This document shows positions 17,203 through 25,025 of a DNA stretch of 64,000 nucleotides, in pieces. The notes below the pieces were generated by a model. It ran no database searches, was not told where the DNA came from, and worked only from the letters and a program-made list of their open reading frames with translations. Position 1 is the stretch's first letter. Each line of letters opens with the position of its first letter. The position numbers were made by a program, and so were the translations under genes. This DNA comes from Pseudomonas sp. NBRC 111124. GTDB taxonomy: Bacteria; Pseudomonadota; Gammaproteobacteria; Pseudomonadales; Pseudomonadaceae. The stretch is taken from the NCBI RefSeq assembly GCF_001320245.1, contig NZ_BCBA01000013.1, positions 186,001 through 250,000 of the forward strand, written 5' to 3'.

Positions 17203-18549
17203 TCAGGTCATCTGGATGATGGTCTGCATGATGGTGCTTTCGGTGGAGATGGTCTTGGCGTTCGCCTGGTAGTTGCTCTGCGCCTTGATCAGCTCGACCA
17301 GTTCCTGGGTCAGGTTGACGTTGGAGTTCTCCAGCGAGTTGGACTCGACGCTGCCCAGAGTACCGGTCTTAGGCGCATCGATACCCGGGATGCCCGAAGA
17401 GTAGGTCTCGGTCCAGCGAGTACCGCCAACCTGCTGCAGGCCTTGGTCATTGGCAAAGCTGGCCAGCGCCACCTGGCCAATGGCACGCGACTGCTGGTTG
17501 CTGAAGCTGGCGAACATCACACCCGTGGAGTCGATGCTCAGGCTCGACAGGATGCCGGTGGCATAACCGTCCTGGGACTGCGACATGCGCGCGGTCTCGG
17601 TGTTGTAGGACGTGGTGCTGTTCATCGCCAGGCGCATGCCGGCGGTGTTTTCGGTGGACCCATTGGCTGCCCAGTTGCCACTGGCATCCTGCGACGCCGG
17701 GATCCAGCCCTTGAGGGTGAAGGTGTTGTTGGTCACGCTCCACTCGGCACCGGCCGGAACACCGGTGGTGTCGGTGGTCATCGAAGCCACGCTACCGTCG
17801 CTGTTGAAGGTCACGGTGCCGGTCAATGGGGTGGTGCTGCTCGGGTCCATGGGATTGCGACCGTCGACCAGGGTGTACATGGTCCACTCATTGGTGTCGG
17901 TCTTGCGGTAGTACTGCTCCATGGTGTGCTCGTTACCCTGACTGTCGTAGACCTTGGTCGGGAACGACTTGGTGTACGACGTTTCGTCAGACGGATCGAA
18001 AACGATGTCACCGGCAACCGGCGGCGTCGACGGCAGCGGGATCGATGCAGCCGAGGAGTTCAGGTTGATGCCCTGGTCGATCAGGCTGGTGGCTTTGGGC
18101 TGCAGCGCCGAGGTGTCGATCTGCAGGTCGGTCAGCACACCTTTCTTGATGTTGCCGTTGCTGTCGGCAGCATAGCCTTGCAGGCGCAGGCCATCGGAGG
18201 TGACGACGTAGTTGTCCTTGCTGGTCTGGAAGGCGCCGGCACGGGTGTAGACCATCGAGCCGTTGTCAGACAGCACGAAGTAACCCTGACCCTGGATGCC
18301 CATGTCCAGCACGTTGCCGGTGTTGTTCACGTCACCCTGGGTGAACTGCTGGGAAACTGCAGCCAGGCGCACACCGTTGCCGACCTGGTTCTTGCCCACG
18401 CCCAAACGGTTGGCACCGGCGTAGACGTCGGCGAACTCGGCACGCGACGATTTGAAACCGGTGGTGTTGACGTTGGCGATGTTGTTGCCGGTAACGTCCA
18501 GCTGCTTGTTGGCTGCGTACAGACCGCTAAGGCCGATATTGAAAGACAT
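17203..18549 (-). CDS. flgE: Flagellar hook protein FlgE
   Basis: A 448-residue hook subunit. The N-terminus 'MSFNIGLSGLYAANKQLDVTGNNIANVNT' holds the flagellar rod/hook signature. The C-terminal D0 helix 'NVNLTQELVELIKAQSNYQANAKTI' is typical. The middle (about 150-350) is the variable surface domain. It is the last gene of flgBCDE, 27 bases after flgD. Confidence 0.97.
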   Translation of the reverse strand: MSFNIGLSGLYAANKQLDVTGNNIANVNTTGFKSSRAEFADVYAGANRLGVGKNQVGNGVRLAAVSQQFTQGDVNNTGNVLDMGIQGQGYFVLSDNGSMVYTRAGAFQTSKDNYVVTSDGLRLQGYAADSNGNIKKGVLTDLQIDTSALQPKATSLIDQGINLNSSAASIPLPSTPPVAGDIVFDPSDETSYTKSFPTKVYDSQGNEHTMEQYYRKTDTNEWTMYTLVDGRNPMDPSSTTPLTGTVTFNSDGSVASMTTDTTGVPAGAEWSVTNNTFTLKGWIPASQDASGNWAANGSTENTAGMRLAMNSTTSYNTETARMSQSQDGYATGILSSLSIDSTGVMFASFSNQQSRAIGQVALASFANDQGLQQVGGTRWTETYSSGIPGIDAPKTGTLGSVESNSLENSNVNLTQELVELIKAQSNYQANAKTISTESTIMQTIIQMT

Positions 18550-18576
18550 GCTGTTGCTCCTTGTGCCGTTCTGGCC

Positions 18577-19290
18577 TTAGATACCGATGGTTTGTACGTC
18601 GGACAGGGAAACCTTGCCGACCCCGGCGAGGTTGAGCACCATCTCGCCCGTGGTGTTGAAGCTGACGCTGGTGACCTTGGCCGGCAGCAGGGTGTTCATC
18701 TGCACCGCCTTGCCATCCACCGTGGTGCTGGCAGTGAAGGTGTAGGTGCCCGGGTCGACCTTGGCGCCGCTCGCGTTGGTGCCATCCCAGATGAAGTCGG
18801 CATAGCCGGCTTTCTGCTCGCCCACTTCAATGGTCTTGACGGTGTTGCCGTCCTTGTCCTTGACAGTGATCTTCGCCCCGTCGATGGCCTGCGGCACGAC
18901 GAACTGGCCATTGAAGCTGTCGGCGGTGTCGACCACAGCCTTGTCGTTCTGCACGATCACCGAGCGACCGACCAGCGACGACGCCTGCAGCGCCTGGGAC
19001 GAGGCCATGGCACTGGTGATGTTGGTGACCGACTCGTTCAGCGAGGTAATGCCTTCGAGGCTGCTGAACTGGGCCAACTGCGCCACGAACTCGCCGTTGT
19101 CCTGCGGGTCGAGCGGGTTCTGGTGCTGCATCTGGGTAACCAGCAGCTGCAGGAACGCATCCTTGCCCAGCGAACTGTTGCCGGTCTGCGACGCGGTATC
19201 GGTGGTGGTCTTCTTGGTGGTACCGGTGCTGACACCGGACGCCGAGAGGACGTCATTGAGGTTTACACCGCTGGTGGTATCGATGGCCAT
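18577..19290 (-). CDS. flgD: Flagellar hook-capping protein FlgD
   Basis: A 237-residue hook cap scaffold that guides FlgE polymerisation. The conserved N-terminal segment 'LGKDAFLQLLVTQMQHQNPLDP' is present, followed by a Tudor-like/FnIII-like C-terminal half with 'FIWDGTNASG'. The length is normal. It lies 15 bases after flgC and 27 before flgE. Confidence 0.97.
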   Translation of the reverse strand: MAIDTTSGVNLNDVLSASGVSTGTTKKTTTDTASQTGNSSLGKDAFLQLLVTQMQHQNPLDPQDNGEFVAQLAQFSSLEGITSLNESVTNITSAMASSQALQASSLVGRSVIVQNDKAVVDTADSFNGQFVVPQAIDGAKITVKDKDGNTVKTIEVGEQKAGYADFIWDGTNASGAKVDPGTYTFTASTTVDGKAVQMNTLLPAKVTSVSFNTTGEMVLNLAGVGKVSLSDVQTIGI

Positions 19291-19305
19291 GGTCCGGCTT
19301 CCTTA

Positions 19306-19749
19306 TCACTGACCCAGGGTCAGCACTTTCTGCATCATGTTCTTGGCGGTGTTCATCAGCTCGGCGTTGGTCTGGAACGCACGGCTGGCGGAGATCATGT
19401 CAGCCATCTCCTCGACCACGTTGACGTTCGGGTAGTAGACGTAGCCGTCCTTGTTCGCTGCCGGGTGATTGGGCTCGTAGCGCGCCTCCAGATTGCTCTG
19501 GTCTTCGACGATGCCCTTGACCTGCACGCCCTGCCCCGCTTCGCCCTGGTCTTCGAACAGCGACTGGCTGACGCCGCCTTGCGCGTTCTGGAAGGTGGTT
19601 GCGAACACTGGGTGGCGCGCACGGTAGGTCTGGTCGATGCTCGACGACACGGTCTCGGCGTTGGCGATGTTCGAGGCGACGGTGTTGAGGCGGGTGTTCT
19701 GCGCGCTCATGCCACTGCCGGCAATGTTGAAAACACTGGAAAGGGACAT
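19306..19749 (-). CDS. flgC: Flagellar rod protein FlgC
   Basis: A 147-residue proximal rod protein of typical length. The basal-body signature is in 'NTRLNTVASNIANAETVSS'. 'YPNVNVVEEMADMISASRAF' forms the C-terminal helix. It lies three bases after flgB in the flgBCDE operon. Confidence 0.97.
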   Translation of the reverse strand: MSLSSVFNIAGSGMSAQNTRLNTVASNIANAETVSSSIDQTYRARHPVFATTFQNAQGGVSQSLFEDQGEAGQGVQVKGIVEDQSNLEARYEPNHPAANKDGYVYYPNVNVVEEMADMISASRAFQTNAELMNTAKNMMQKVLTLGQ

Positions 19750-19752
19750 GGA

Positions 19753-20160
19753 TTACTCTCCGCGCAGGGCTGAAACCAGCCCTTTGAATTTACTGTTGAG
19801 CAAGGTGAAGCTGGCCTGGAAGCCGATGGCGTTCTCGGTGTAGTTCGATTGCTCGATCTGCGCATCCACGGTGTTCTGGTCGATCGACGGCTGGGTCGGC
19901 ACGCGGTACTGCGTGGTGTCATCAGCCATCGCCAGGCCTTCGGCCTCGATGTGGCGGCTGTTGGTGCGGTCCATGGCGAAGCGGCCGCTTTGCTGCTTCT
20001 GGCTCTCGGCGGCGAGCACCGAAGAGAAATCCATGTCACGCGCCTTGTAATTAGGCGTGTCGGCGTTGGCGATGTTGTTGGCCAGCACTTCGGCGCGCTG
20101 GGCGCGGAAGCCCAAAGCCTTTTCGTGAATGCCAAGCGCCTTGTCGAAACTGATGCTCAT
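19753..20160 (-). CDS. flgB: Flagellar rod protein FlgB
   Basis: A 135-residue proximal rod subunit with the signature 'RAEVLANNIANADTPNYKAR'. The frame is open upstream, but the ATG at 20160 gives the usual family N-terminus and length. The Shine-Dalgarno is weak (AAGG). It is the first gene of flgBCDE and is preceded by a strong -24/-12 element about 50 bases upstream. Confidence 0.96.
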   Translation of the reverse strand: MSISFDKALGIHEKALGFRAQRAEVLANNIANADTPNYKARDMDFSSVLAAESQKQQSGRFAMDRTNSRHIEAEGLAMADDTTQYRVPTQPSIDQNTVDAQIEQSNYTENAIGFQASFTLLNSKFKGLVSALRGE

Positions 20161-20208
20161 GTCGGGGAAACCTTCGAAGGTTGGCCGGAATTTCGTTGAG
20201 CAAGGTAT

Positions 20209-20224
20209 AGCAAGGGCTGTGCCA
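20209..20224 (-). promoter_or_regulatory. Sigma-54 promoter of flgBCDE
   Basis: Read leftward: TGGCACAGCCCTTGCT. Both halves match the RpoN consensus (TGGCAC, five bases, TTGCT) at exact spacing. It lies about 50 bases before the flgB start. Activation by FleQ/FleR is the expected mode in Pseudomonas. Confidence 0.88.
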
Positions 20225-20373
20225 GAATCCTGAAACCCCGGAAACACTGGGCTGCAACGCGGGCGGGTGATGGCGTGATGCCAGAAAAGCGGCAAAGTGC
20301 TTCCGCCTGGCGAAGGGAAAGCGGCAATTGCCGGGCGGCAAAAGCGGCAAAACAAAAAATTGACGTCAGCTAA

Positions 20374-20409
20374 CAGAAAGGCCGGCAACTTGCGTTGCCG
20401 GCCTTTCTG
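20374..20409 (-). terminator. Terminator of the cheV-cheR operon
   Basis: A perfect 16-bp stem with a 4-base loop begins two bases after the cheR stop. On the leftward strand the stem ends in TTTCTGTTAG, followed a little further on by a T6 run. It separates cheVR from the flgB promoter. Confidence 0.8.
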
Positions 20410-20410
20410 A

Positions 20411-21238
20411 TTACTTGGCCTGGTAGATGATCCCCGGGCTGCACTGGACCATCTGGTAGTGGTCCGGCAACCCGTTCAGCGCTTCCGAGGCGCCGAGGAA
20501 CAGGTAGCCCCCGGGTTTCAGGGTGCTGTGGATCCGCAGCAGAATGTCCTTCTTCACCTGCGCCGAGAAGTAGATCAGCACATTGCGGCAGAACACGATG
20601 TCGAACTTGCCCAGGCTCGCGTAGCTGTCGAGCAGGTTGAACGACCGGAACTCGACACGGCTGCGGATCGCCGGCTTGACGGCCCAACGCCCTGGAGCCT
20701 TGACGTCGAAGTAGCGCTGCAGGCGCTCCTGGGACAGGCCACGGGCAATCGCCAGGCTGTCGTACTCACCGGTCTTGCAGTTGGTCAGCATCGAACCGGA
20801 CAGGTCGGTGGCAACGATCTGCGCGCCCATTTTCAACTGGCCGAGGTTGCTGCGCTCGAACTCGTCGATGGCCATCGAGATCGAATAAGGCTCCTGCCCC
20901 GACGAGCACGCCGCCGACCACATGCGCAGGCGCTGGCCCGGGTTGTTCTTGATGAACTCGGGGATGACCTTGTTCTTCAGCACTTCGAACGGGTAGGTAT
21001 CCCGAAACCACAGGGTCTCGTTGGTGGTCATCGCATCCACCACCAGCTCGCGCAAGCCGCCCCGCGGCTGGGTCTGGATGCGTTGCACCAGCTCGCCCAG
21101 GCTCTTGATGCCCTGTTGTTCCATCAGCTTGTTGAGACGGCTGGAAACCAGGTACTGCTTATTCTCGCCCAGCAGGATGCCACAGGCTTTTTCCAGGAAG
21201 ACCCTGAACTGTTCGAACTCCAAATTACCCGTAGACAC
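20411..21238 (-). CDS. cheR: Chemotaxis protein methyltransferase CheR
   Basis: A 275-residue cytoplasmic enzyme that methylates glutamates on chemoreceptors using SAM. An N-terminal helical domain (about 1-85) precedes the SAM-binding fold with 'MWSAACSSGQEPYSISM' and 'FDIVFCRNVLIYFSAQ'. The start is GTG with GAGG upstream. It lies 51 bases after cheV. This cheV-cheR pair next to flgB is the usual Pseudomonas arrangement. Confidence 0.95.
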   Translation of the reverse strand: MSTGNLEFEQFRVFLEKACGILLGENKQYLVSSRLNKLMEQQGIKSLGELVQRIQTQPRGGLRELVVDAMTTNETLWFRDTYPFEVLKNKVIPEFIKNNPGQRLRMWSAACSSGQEPYSISMAIDEFERSNLGQLKMGAQIVATDLSGSMLTNCKTGEYDSLAIARGLSQERLQRYFDVKAPGRWAVKPAIRSRVEFRSFNLLDSYASLGKFDIVFCRNVLIYFSAQVKKDILLRIHSTLKPGGYLFLGASEALNGLPDHYQMVQCSPGIIYQAK

Positions 21239-21289
21239 TACTGCCGCCTCTTTTCAATCATGGGTGCCGGGAGCATGCCCCCGGCTGCT

Positions 21290-22219
21290 TCAATGCGCTG
21301 CCTTGATCCGGTCGACCACGCGCTGAGCCAGGTCGTCCGGCTTGAACTTGGCCAGGAAATCATCAGCCCCGACCTTCTTGACCATCGCCTGGTTGAATAC
21401 CCCGGACAACGAAGTATGCAGGCAGATGTGCAATTTTTGCATACGCGGGTCGCTGCGGATCTCTGCGGTAAGCGTATAGCCGTCCATTTCCGGCATTTCA
21501 ATGTCGGAGATCATCATCAGGAACTCTTCTTCAGGCTTCTTGCCCTCGTCCACCAGCTTGCGCAGGTAGTCCAGGGCCTGACGGCCATCGTTGAGCGCCA
21601 CCACCTCCACACCCACCGTCTGCAGGCAGCGGCTGACCTGCTTGCGCGCCACCGACGAATCATCGACGGTCAGCACGCGCAACAGCGTAGCCTTGTCCTG
21701 CACCTCGGCATCGACCACGCCAGCGGACACCGACTCGGACGACGGCGCCACTTCGGCCAGCACCTTCTCCACGTCGATGATCTCGACCATGCGGTTGTCG
21801 ACCCGGGTAACGGCTGTCAGGTAGTGATCGCGCCCCGTACCCTTGGGTGGCGGATGAATCTCTTCCCAGTTCATGTTGACGATGCGCTCGACCGAGTGCA
21901 CCAGAAAGCCCTGGGTCTTGGTGTTGTACTCGGTGATGATCACGAAGCTGTTGCGCGTTTCTTCCTGCAACCCTGGCAGGCCGGTGGCCATCGACAGGTC
22001 GAGGATCGGGATGGTCGCTCCGCGAATGTTGGCCACGCCTCGCACCACCGCGTGCGACCTGGGCAGCACGGTCAGCTCCGGGCACTGCAGCACTTCGCGA
22101 ACCTTGAACACGTTGATGCCGTAAAGCTGCGCCCCGTTGAGACGGAACAGCAGCAATTCCAGGCGATTCTGCCCAACCAGCTGCGTGCGCTGGTTGACTG
22201 AATCCATTACCCCCGCCAT
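21290..22219 (-). CDS. cheV: Chemotaxis coupling protein CheV (CheW-REC)
   Basis: A 309-residue protein with an N-terminal CheW-like coupling domain (about 15-160) and a C-terminal response-regulator receiver domain (about 175-300). The receiver shows the acidic pair in 'RVLTVDDSSVARKQV' and the phospho-acceptor Asp in 'MMISDIEMPEMDG'. It links receptors to CheA and adapts in a phosphorylation-dependent way. AAGGAG lies before the ATG. It is divergent from flgA across about 80 bases. Confidence 0.95.
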   Translation of the reverse strand: MAGVMDSVNQRTQLVGQNRLELLLFRLNGAQLYGINVFKVREVLQCPELTVLPRSHAVVRGVANIRGATIPILDLSMATGLPGLQEETRNSFVIITEYNTKTQGFLVHSVERIVNMNWEEIHPPPKGTGRDHYLTAVTRVDNRMVEIIDVEKVLAEVAPSSESVSAGVVDAEVQDKATLLRVLTVDDSSVARKQVSRCLQTVGVEVVALNDGRQALDYLRKLVDEGKKPEEEFLMMISDIEMPEMDGYTLTAEIRSDPRMQKLHICLHTSLSGVFNQAMVKKVGADDFLAKFKPDDLAQRVVDRIKAAH

Positions 22220-22269
22220 GCCTGACTCCTTATGCGTTCTGCCTTTTTGGTGCTACGTGGTCACCAAGT

Positions 22270-22285
22270 CGGCACGGGCTTTGCT
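22270..22285 (+). promoter_or_regulatory. Candidate sigma-54 promoter of flgA
   Basis: CGGCACGGGCTTTGCT carries the GG and GC dinucleotides at -24/-12 spacing and a perfect TTGCT half. The flgA ATG is only 13 bases further on, so the predicted RNA start falls almost on the start codon. Confidence 0.65.
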
Positions 22286-22297
22286 TTTTTGAGCGCC

Positions 22298-23050
22298 ATG
22301 TACACGAAAACGACAAATTTCCGACGACTGACACACCTGCTGAGCGGCGCGCTCGCCGTGCTGTGCCTGCTGGCACCCGGCGTTCGCACGCTGGCGGACG
22401 CGGTTACCTTGCCTGAACAGCTTATCGGTGTCACCCAAGGGTTTCTTGAATTCAGCGTCGAGGACTACCTGGCCACCACCCAGACGCCAGGGCGCTACGA
22501 GATCCAGGTCAACCCGCTCGACCCGCGCCTGCGCATGCCGCTGTGCAGCCAGCAGTTGGACGCCTCGCTGGAAAGCCCGGCGCAACCGCTAGGCCGGGTC
22601 ACCGTGCGGGTACGCTGCGACGGCAGCGCGCCGTGGACCATCTTCGTGCCGGCAACGGTGAAGCTGTTCCGCGACGTGGTAGTAGTGACCCGCCCGCTCA
22701 AGCGTGACAACGTCGTTGGCGAGGGCGACGTGGCCCTGCGCGAGCGAGACGTCGGCACGCTGACCCAGGGCTTTCTCACCGACCTCGACCAGGCAGTGGG
22801 CATGAAGATGGTGCGACCGACGGTGCTCGACCAGGTGCTGACCGCGCAGCACCTGGAGCAAGCCGAAGTGGTGCGCAAAGGCGATCATGTGGTGATCACT
22901 GCACGCAGCGGCTCGTTGAGCGTGCGCATGCCGGGCGAAGCCTTGGCCAAGGGCGGCCAGGGCGAACAGATCCGGGTGCGCAACCTCAATTCGCAGCGGG
23001 TAGTAAAAGCCCGGGTCACAGGCCCCGGCCAGGTCGAGGTCGCCATGTAG
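22298..23050 (+). CDS. flgA: Flagellar P-ring assembly chaperone FlgA
   Basis: A 250-residue periplasmic chaperone for FlgI. A Sec signal peptide covers about residues 1-35 (ends 'VRTLADA'). The C-terminal SAF domain carries 'VVVVTRPLKRDNVVGEGDV' and the terminal 'RVRNLNSQRVVKARVTGPG' characteristic of FlgA. The frame is open for 22 codons upstream; the ATG at 22298 is chosen because it gives a normal signal peptide. No good Shine-Dalgarno is visible, which fits a very short leader. Confidence 0.93.
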   Translation: MYTKTTNFRRLTHLLSGALAVLCLLAPGVRTLADAVTLPEQLIGVTQGFLEFSVEDYLATTQTPGRYEIQVNPLDPRLRMPLCSQQLDASLESPAQPLGRVTVRVRCDGSAPWTIFVPATVKLFRDVVVVTRPLKRDNVVGEGDVALRERDVGTLTQGFLTDLDQAVGMKMVRPTVLDQVLTAQHLEQAEVVRKGDHVVITARSGSLSVRMPGEALAKGGQGEQIRVRNLNSQRVVKARVTGPGQVEVAM

Positions 23051-23139
23051 ATTGCGCTGGCGGTGAGGAACCGCTTTTCCTAAACTGTGTCAGAACACGG
23101 GTTCGCGAGCTTGCTGACAGGCGGCTATGCATTTGTGCC

Positions 23140-23166
23140 TAAAGTTTCTTTCGGGTTGGCCGAAAA
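23140..23166 (+). promoter_or_regulatory. FliA (sigma-28) promoter of flgM
   Basis: TAAA, a 15-base spacer and GCCGAAAA match the FliA consensus TAAA-N15-GCCGATAA with one mismatch. It lies 37 bases before flgM. Autoregulation of the anti-sigma factor by its own sigma is known in flagellated proteobacteria. Confidence 0.85.
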
Positions 23167-23202
23167 CAAGGCAAGCGTCCAAATACCCAGAGGTTTCTGA
23201 TC

Positions 23203-23517
23203 ATGGTCATCGACTTCAGTCGTCTGAATAACTCTCCGTCCGTCACGGGCGGCGTTCGTGGCAATGCCACCTCCGGCAACGCCGAGAAAACCGGCGAAAC
23301 CCAAGAAGCGCCTAAAAGCGCCAGCGCCAGCGGAGAAGCAGTACACCTCAGCCAAGAGGCCCAGCAGTTGCAAAAGGTCAGCGACAAGCTGCGCGACCAG
23401 CCCGTTGTCAACAGTGCCCGCGTGGCGCAGTTGAAGCAGGCGATCGCAGACGGCAGCTACCAGGTCGATGCCGGCCGGGTCGCCAGCAAACTGCTCGATT
23501 TCGAAGCCCAGCGCTAA
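23203..23517 (+). CDS. flgM: Anti-sigma-28 factor FlgM
   Basis: A 104-residue protein that holds FliA inactive until the hook is finished and FlgM is exported. The N-terminal half is polar and likely disordered. The C-terminal half '[20 protein letters not shown]' followed by 'VASKLLDFE' is the sigma-binding region. It starts at ATG 23203 with a GAGG site, lies under a FliA-type promoter, and precedes flgN by about 50 bases. Confidence 0.95.
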   Translation: MVIDFSRLNNSPSVTGGVRGNATSGNAEKTGETQEAPKSASASGEAVHLSQEAQQLQKVSDKLRDQPVVNSARVAQLKQAIADGSYQVDAGRVASKLLDFEAQR

Positions 23518-23567
23518 CCGTTCGGCGCGCTGACTTCACGGACGCTACGTAAAGCCAAGAGTTAGCC

Positions 23568-24035
23568 ATGCACGACATCACTTTGCTGCAACTGATCGAA
23601 GACGACATCGCCCCGACCCAGGAACTGCTCGACCTCCTCCAGCAGGAGTCGGTGGCCCTGCACGGCCGCGACATGGCGCCGCTGGAGGGCATCCTCGCCC
23701 GCAAGCAGTCGCTGATCGTCCTGCTCGAGCAGCAAGGCATGCGCCGCAACAACCTGCTCACCAGCCTTGGCCTCAGCGCCAATCGCGCCGGGGTGCAGGC
23801 ATTGGCGGCGCAGTCGGACAACGGCGAGCTGATCCTGCAGCAGCTCGATGTGCTGACCCAGCTGATGGACGCCTGCCAGAAGGTCAACGAGACCAATGGC
23901 CGGATCATCCAGGTGCAGCAACACGTCACGGCCAACCAGATCAGAATCCTCCAGGGTGGCGAAGCACCGTCGCTCTACGACAGCCGTGGCGCCACTTCAC
24001 CACTTGCCAAGCCCCGGGCGCTCAGCCAAGTGTGA
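23568..24035 (+). CDS. flgN: Flagellar export chaperone FlgN
   Basis: A 155-residue helical cytoplasmic chaperone for FlgK and FlgL. Long amphipathic helices with heptad-like Leu/Gln patterns span residues 1-125, and the tail is disordered and rich in Ser and Pro, as usual in FlgN. It follows flgM and precedes the PilZ gene, the standard flgM-flgN-ycgR order. Confidence 0.92.
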   Translation: MHDITLLQLIEDDIAPTQELLDLLQQESVALHGRDMAPLEGILARKQSLIVLLEQQGMRRNNLLTSLGLSANRAGVQALAAQSDNGELILQQLDVLTQLMDACQKVNETNGRIIQVQQHVTANQIRILQGGEAPSLYDSRGATSPLAKPRALSQV

Positions 24036-24115
24036 TTATTTCTATCAAGGCACGGAACATACTGGCAAAATGCCGTTACTTGCGTGTGTCGTTTTTGCCT
24101 GGAGATTGAAAACCC

Positions 24116-24859
24116 GTGTTCAATGAAGCCGATGCCCCGCAACCGCCGAAGGTGCTGAACACGCCCTTGGAGATCGCGGCCAACCTGCGCCAGCTACAAG
24201 AGAGCCATGATCCGCTGATCATCACCTTCCATGAGCGCAGCCAGCGGTTCCAGAGCTACGTGGTGCACGTGGACCGTGACAGCAATACCCTGGCGCTGGA
24301 CGAAATGATCCCGCGCGATGGCGAAAAATTCATCGAGAACGGCGAACCGTTCCGCGTCGAAGGCTTCCACGATGGCGTGCGCATCGCCTGGGAATGCAAT
24401 CACGAGCTGAAAATCAGCGAAGTCGACGGTCACCGCTGCTACCGCGGCGCGATGCCGGAAGAGATGACCTACCACCAGCGCCGCAATGCCTTCCGCGCCG
24501 CGCTGAAGCTGTCGCAACTGGTCGACATCCTGCTCGACGGCAGCTACCTCAAGGGTAACGGTGCCCTGCGCGGCAAGCTGCTGGACATCTCGGCCACCGG
24601 CTGCAAACTGCGCTTCGAAGGTAACGTTGAAGACCGCCTGCAATTGGGCCAGGTCTACGAGCGCTTCAAGGCCAGTAACCCGCTGGGCCTGGTCGATACC
24701 ATGGTCGAGCTGCGCCACCTGCATTATGAAGAGCGGATCAATACCACCTTCGCCGGCGTGCGCTTCCATAACCTCAATGGCCAGGCCCAGCGCAAGATCG
24801 AGAGTTTTGTCTACCAGCTGCAGCGTGAAGCGCGGCGGTTTGACAAGGACGACTATTGA
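24116..24859 (+). CDS. ycgR: Flagellar brake protein YcgR (PilZ, c-di-GMP binding)
   Basis: A 247-residue protein with an N-terminal YcgR domain (about 15-115) and a C-terminal PilZ domain (about 118-235). The c-di-GMP motifs are visible: the Arg cluster in 'YHQRRNAFR' and the DxSxxG motif in '[10 protein letters not shown]'. On binding c-di-GMP it slows flagellar rotation. The start is GTG with GGAG about 11 bases upstream. Two diguanylate cyclases are encoded about 9-13 kb away in this window and could feed it. Confidence 0.93.
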   Translation: MFNEADAPQPPKVLNTPLEIAANLRQLQESHDPLIITFHERSQRFQSYVVHVDRDSNTLALDEMIPRDGEKFIENGEPFRVEGFHDGVRIAWECNHELKISEVDGHRCYRGAMPEEMTYHQRRNAFRAALKLSQLVDILLDGSYLKGNGALRGKLLDISATGCKLRFEGNVEDRLQLGQVYERFKASNPLGLVDTMVELRHLHYEERINTTFAGVRFHNLNGQAQRKIESFVYQLQREARRFDKDDY

Positions 24860-24876
24860 TCGGCCATTGAATGCAG

Positions 24877-24903
24877 AACGCCACCCATCGGGTGGCGTTT
24901 TTG
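24877..24903 (+). terminator. Rho-independent terminator after ycgR
   Basis: A 10-bp stem (AACGCCACCC / GGGTGGCGTT) with a 3-base loop is followed by a T5 tract. It starts 17 bases after the ycgR stop and closes the flgMN-ycgR unit. Confidence 0.9.
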
Positions 24904-24921
24904 TTTGTGGTTAACCTGTGT

Positions 24922-25017
24922 CGGCCTCTTCGCGGGCTCGCCCGCTCCCACAGGGACCGCACCGCTCTCGAAACCTCTGCAGTACCTGTGGGAGCGGGCA
25001 AGCCCGCGAAGAGGCCG
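24922..25017. repeat. REP-type inverted repeat pair
   Basis: The arms 24922-24952 and 24987-25017 (31 bases each) are reverse complements with one mismatch. The core 'TGTGGGAGCGGGCAAGCCCG' is the common P. putida-group REP sequence. The pair lies between the convergent ycgR and MFS genes. Confidence 0.9.
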
Positions 25018-25025
25018 GCACAAAC

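Noticed and set aside
16948..19773. A 941-codon rightward frame over flgE, flgD and flgC
   Set aside because: Same reason: antisense to well-identified genes, no recognisable motif.
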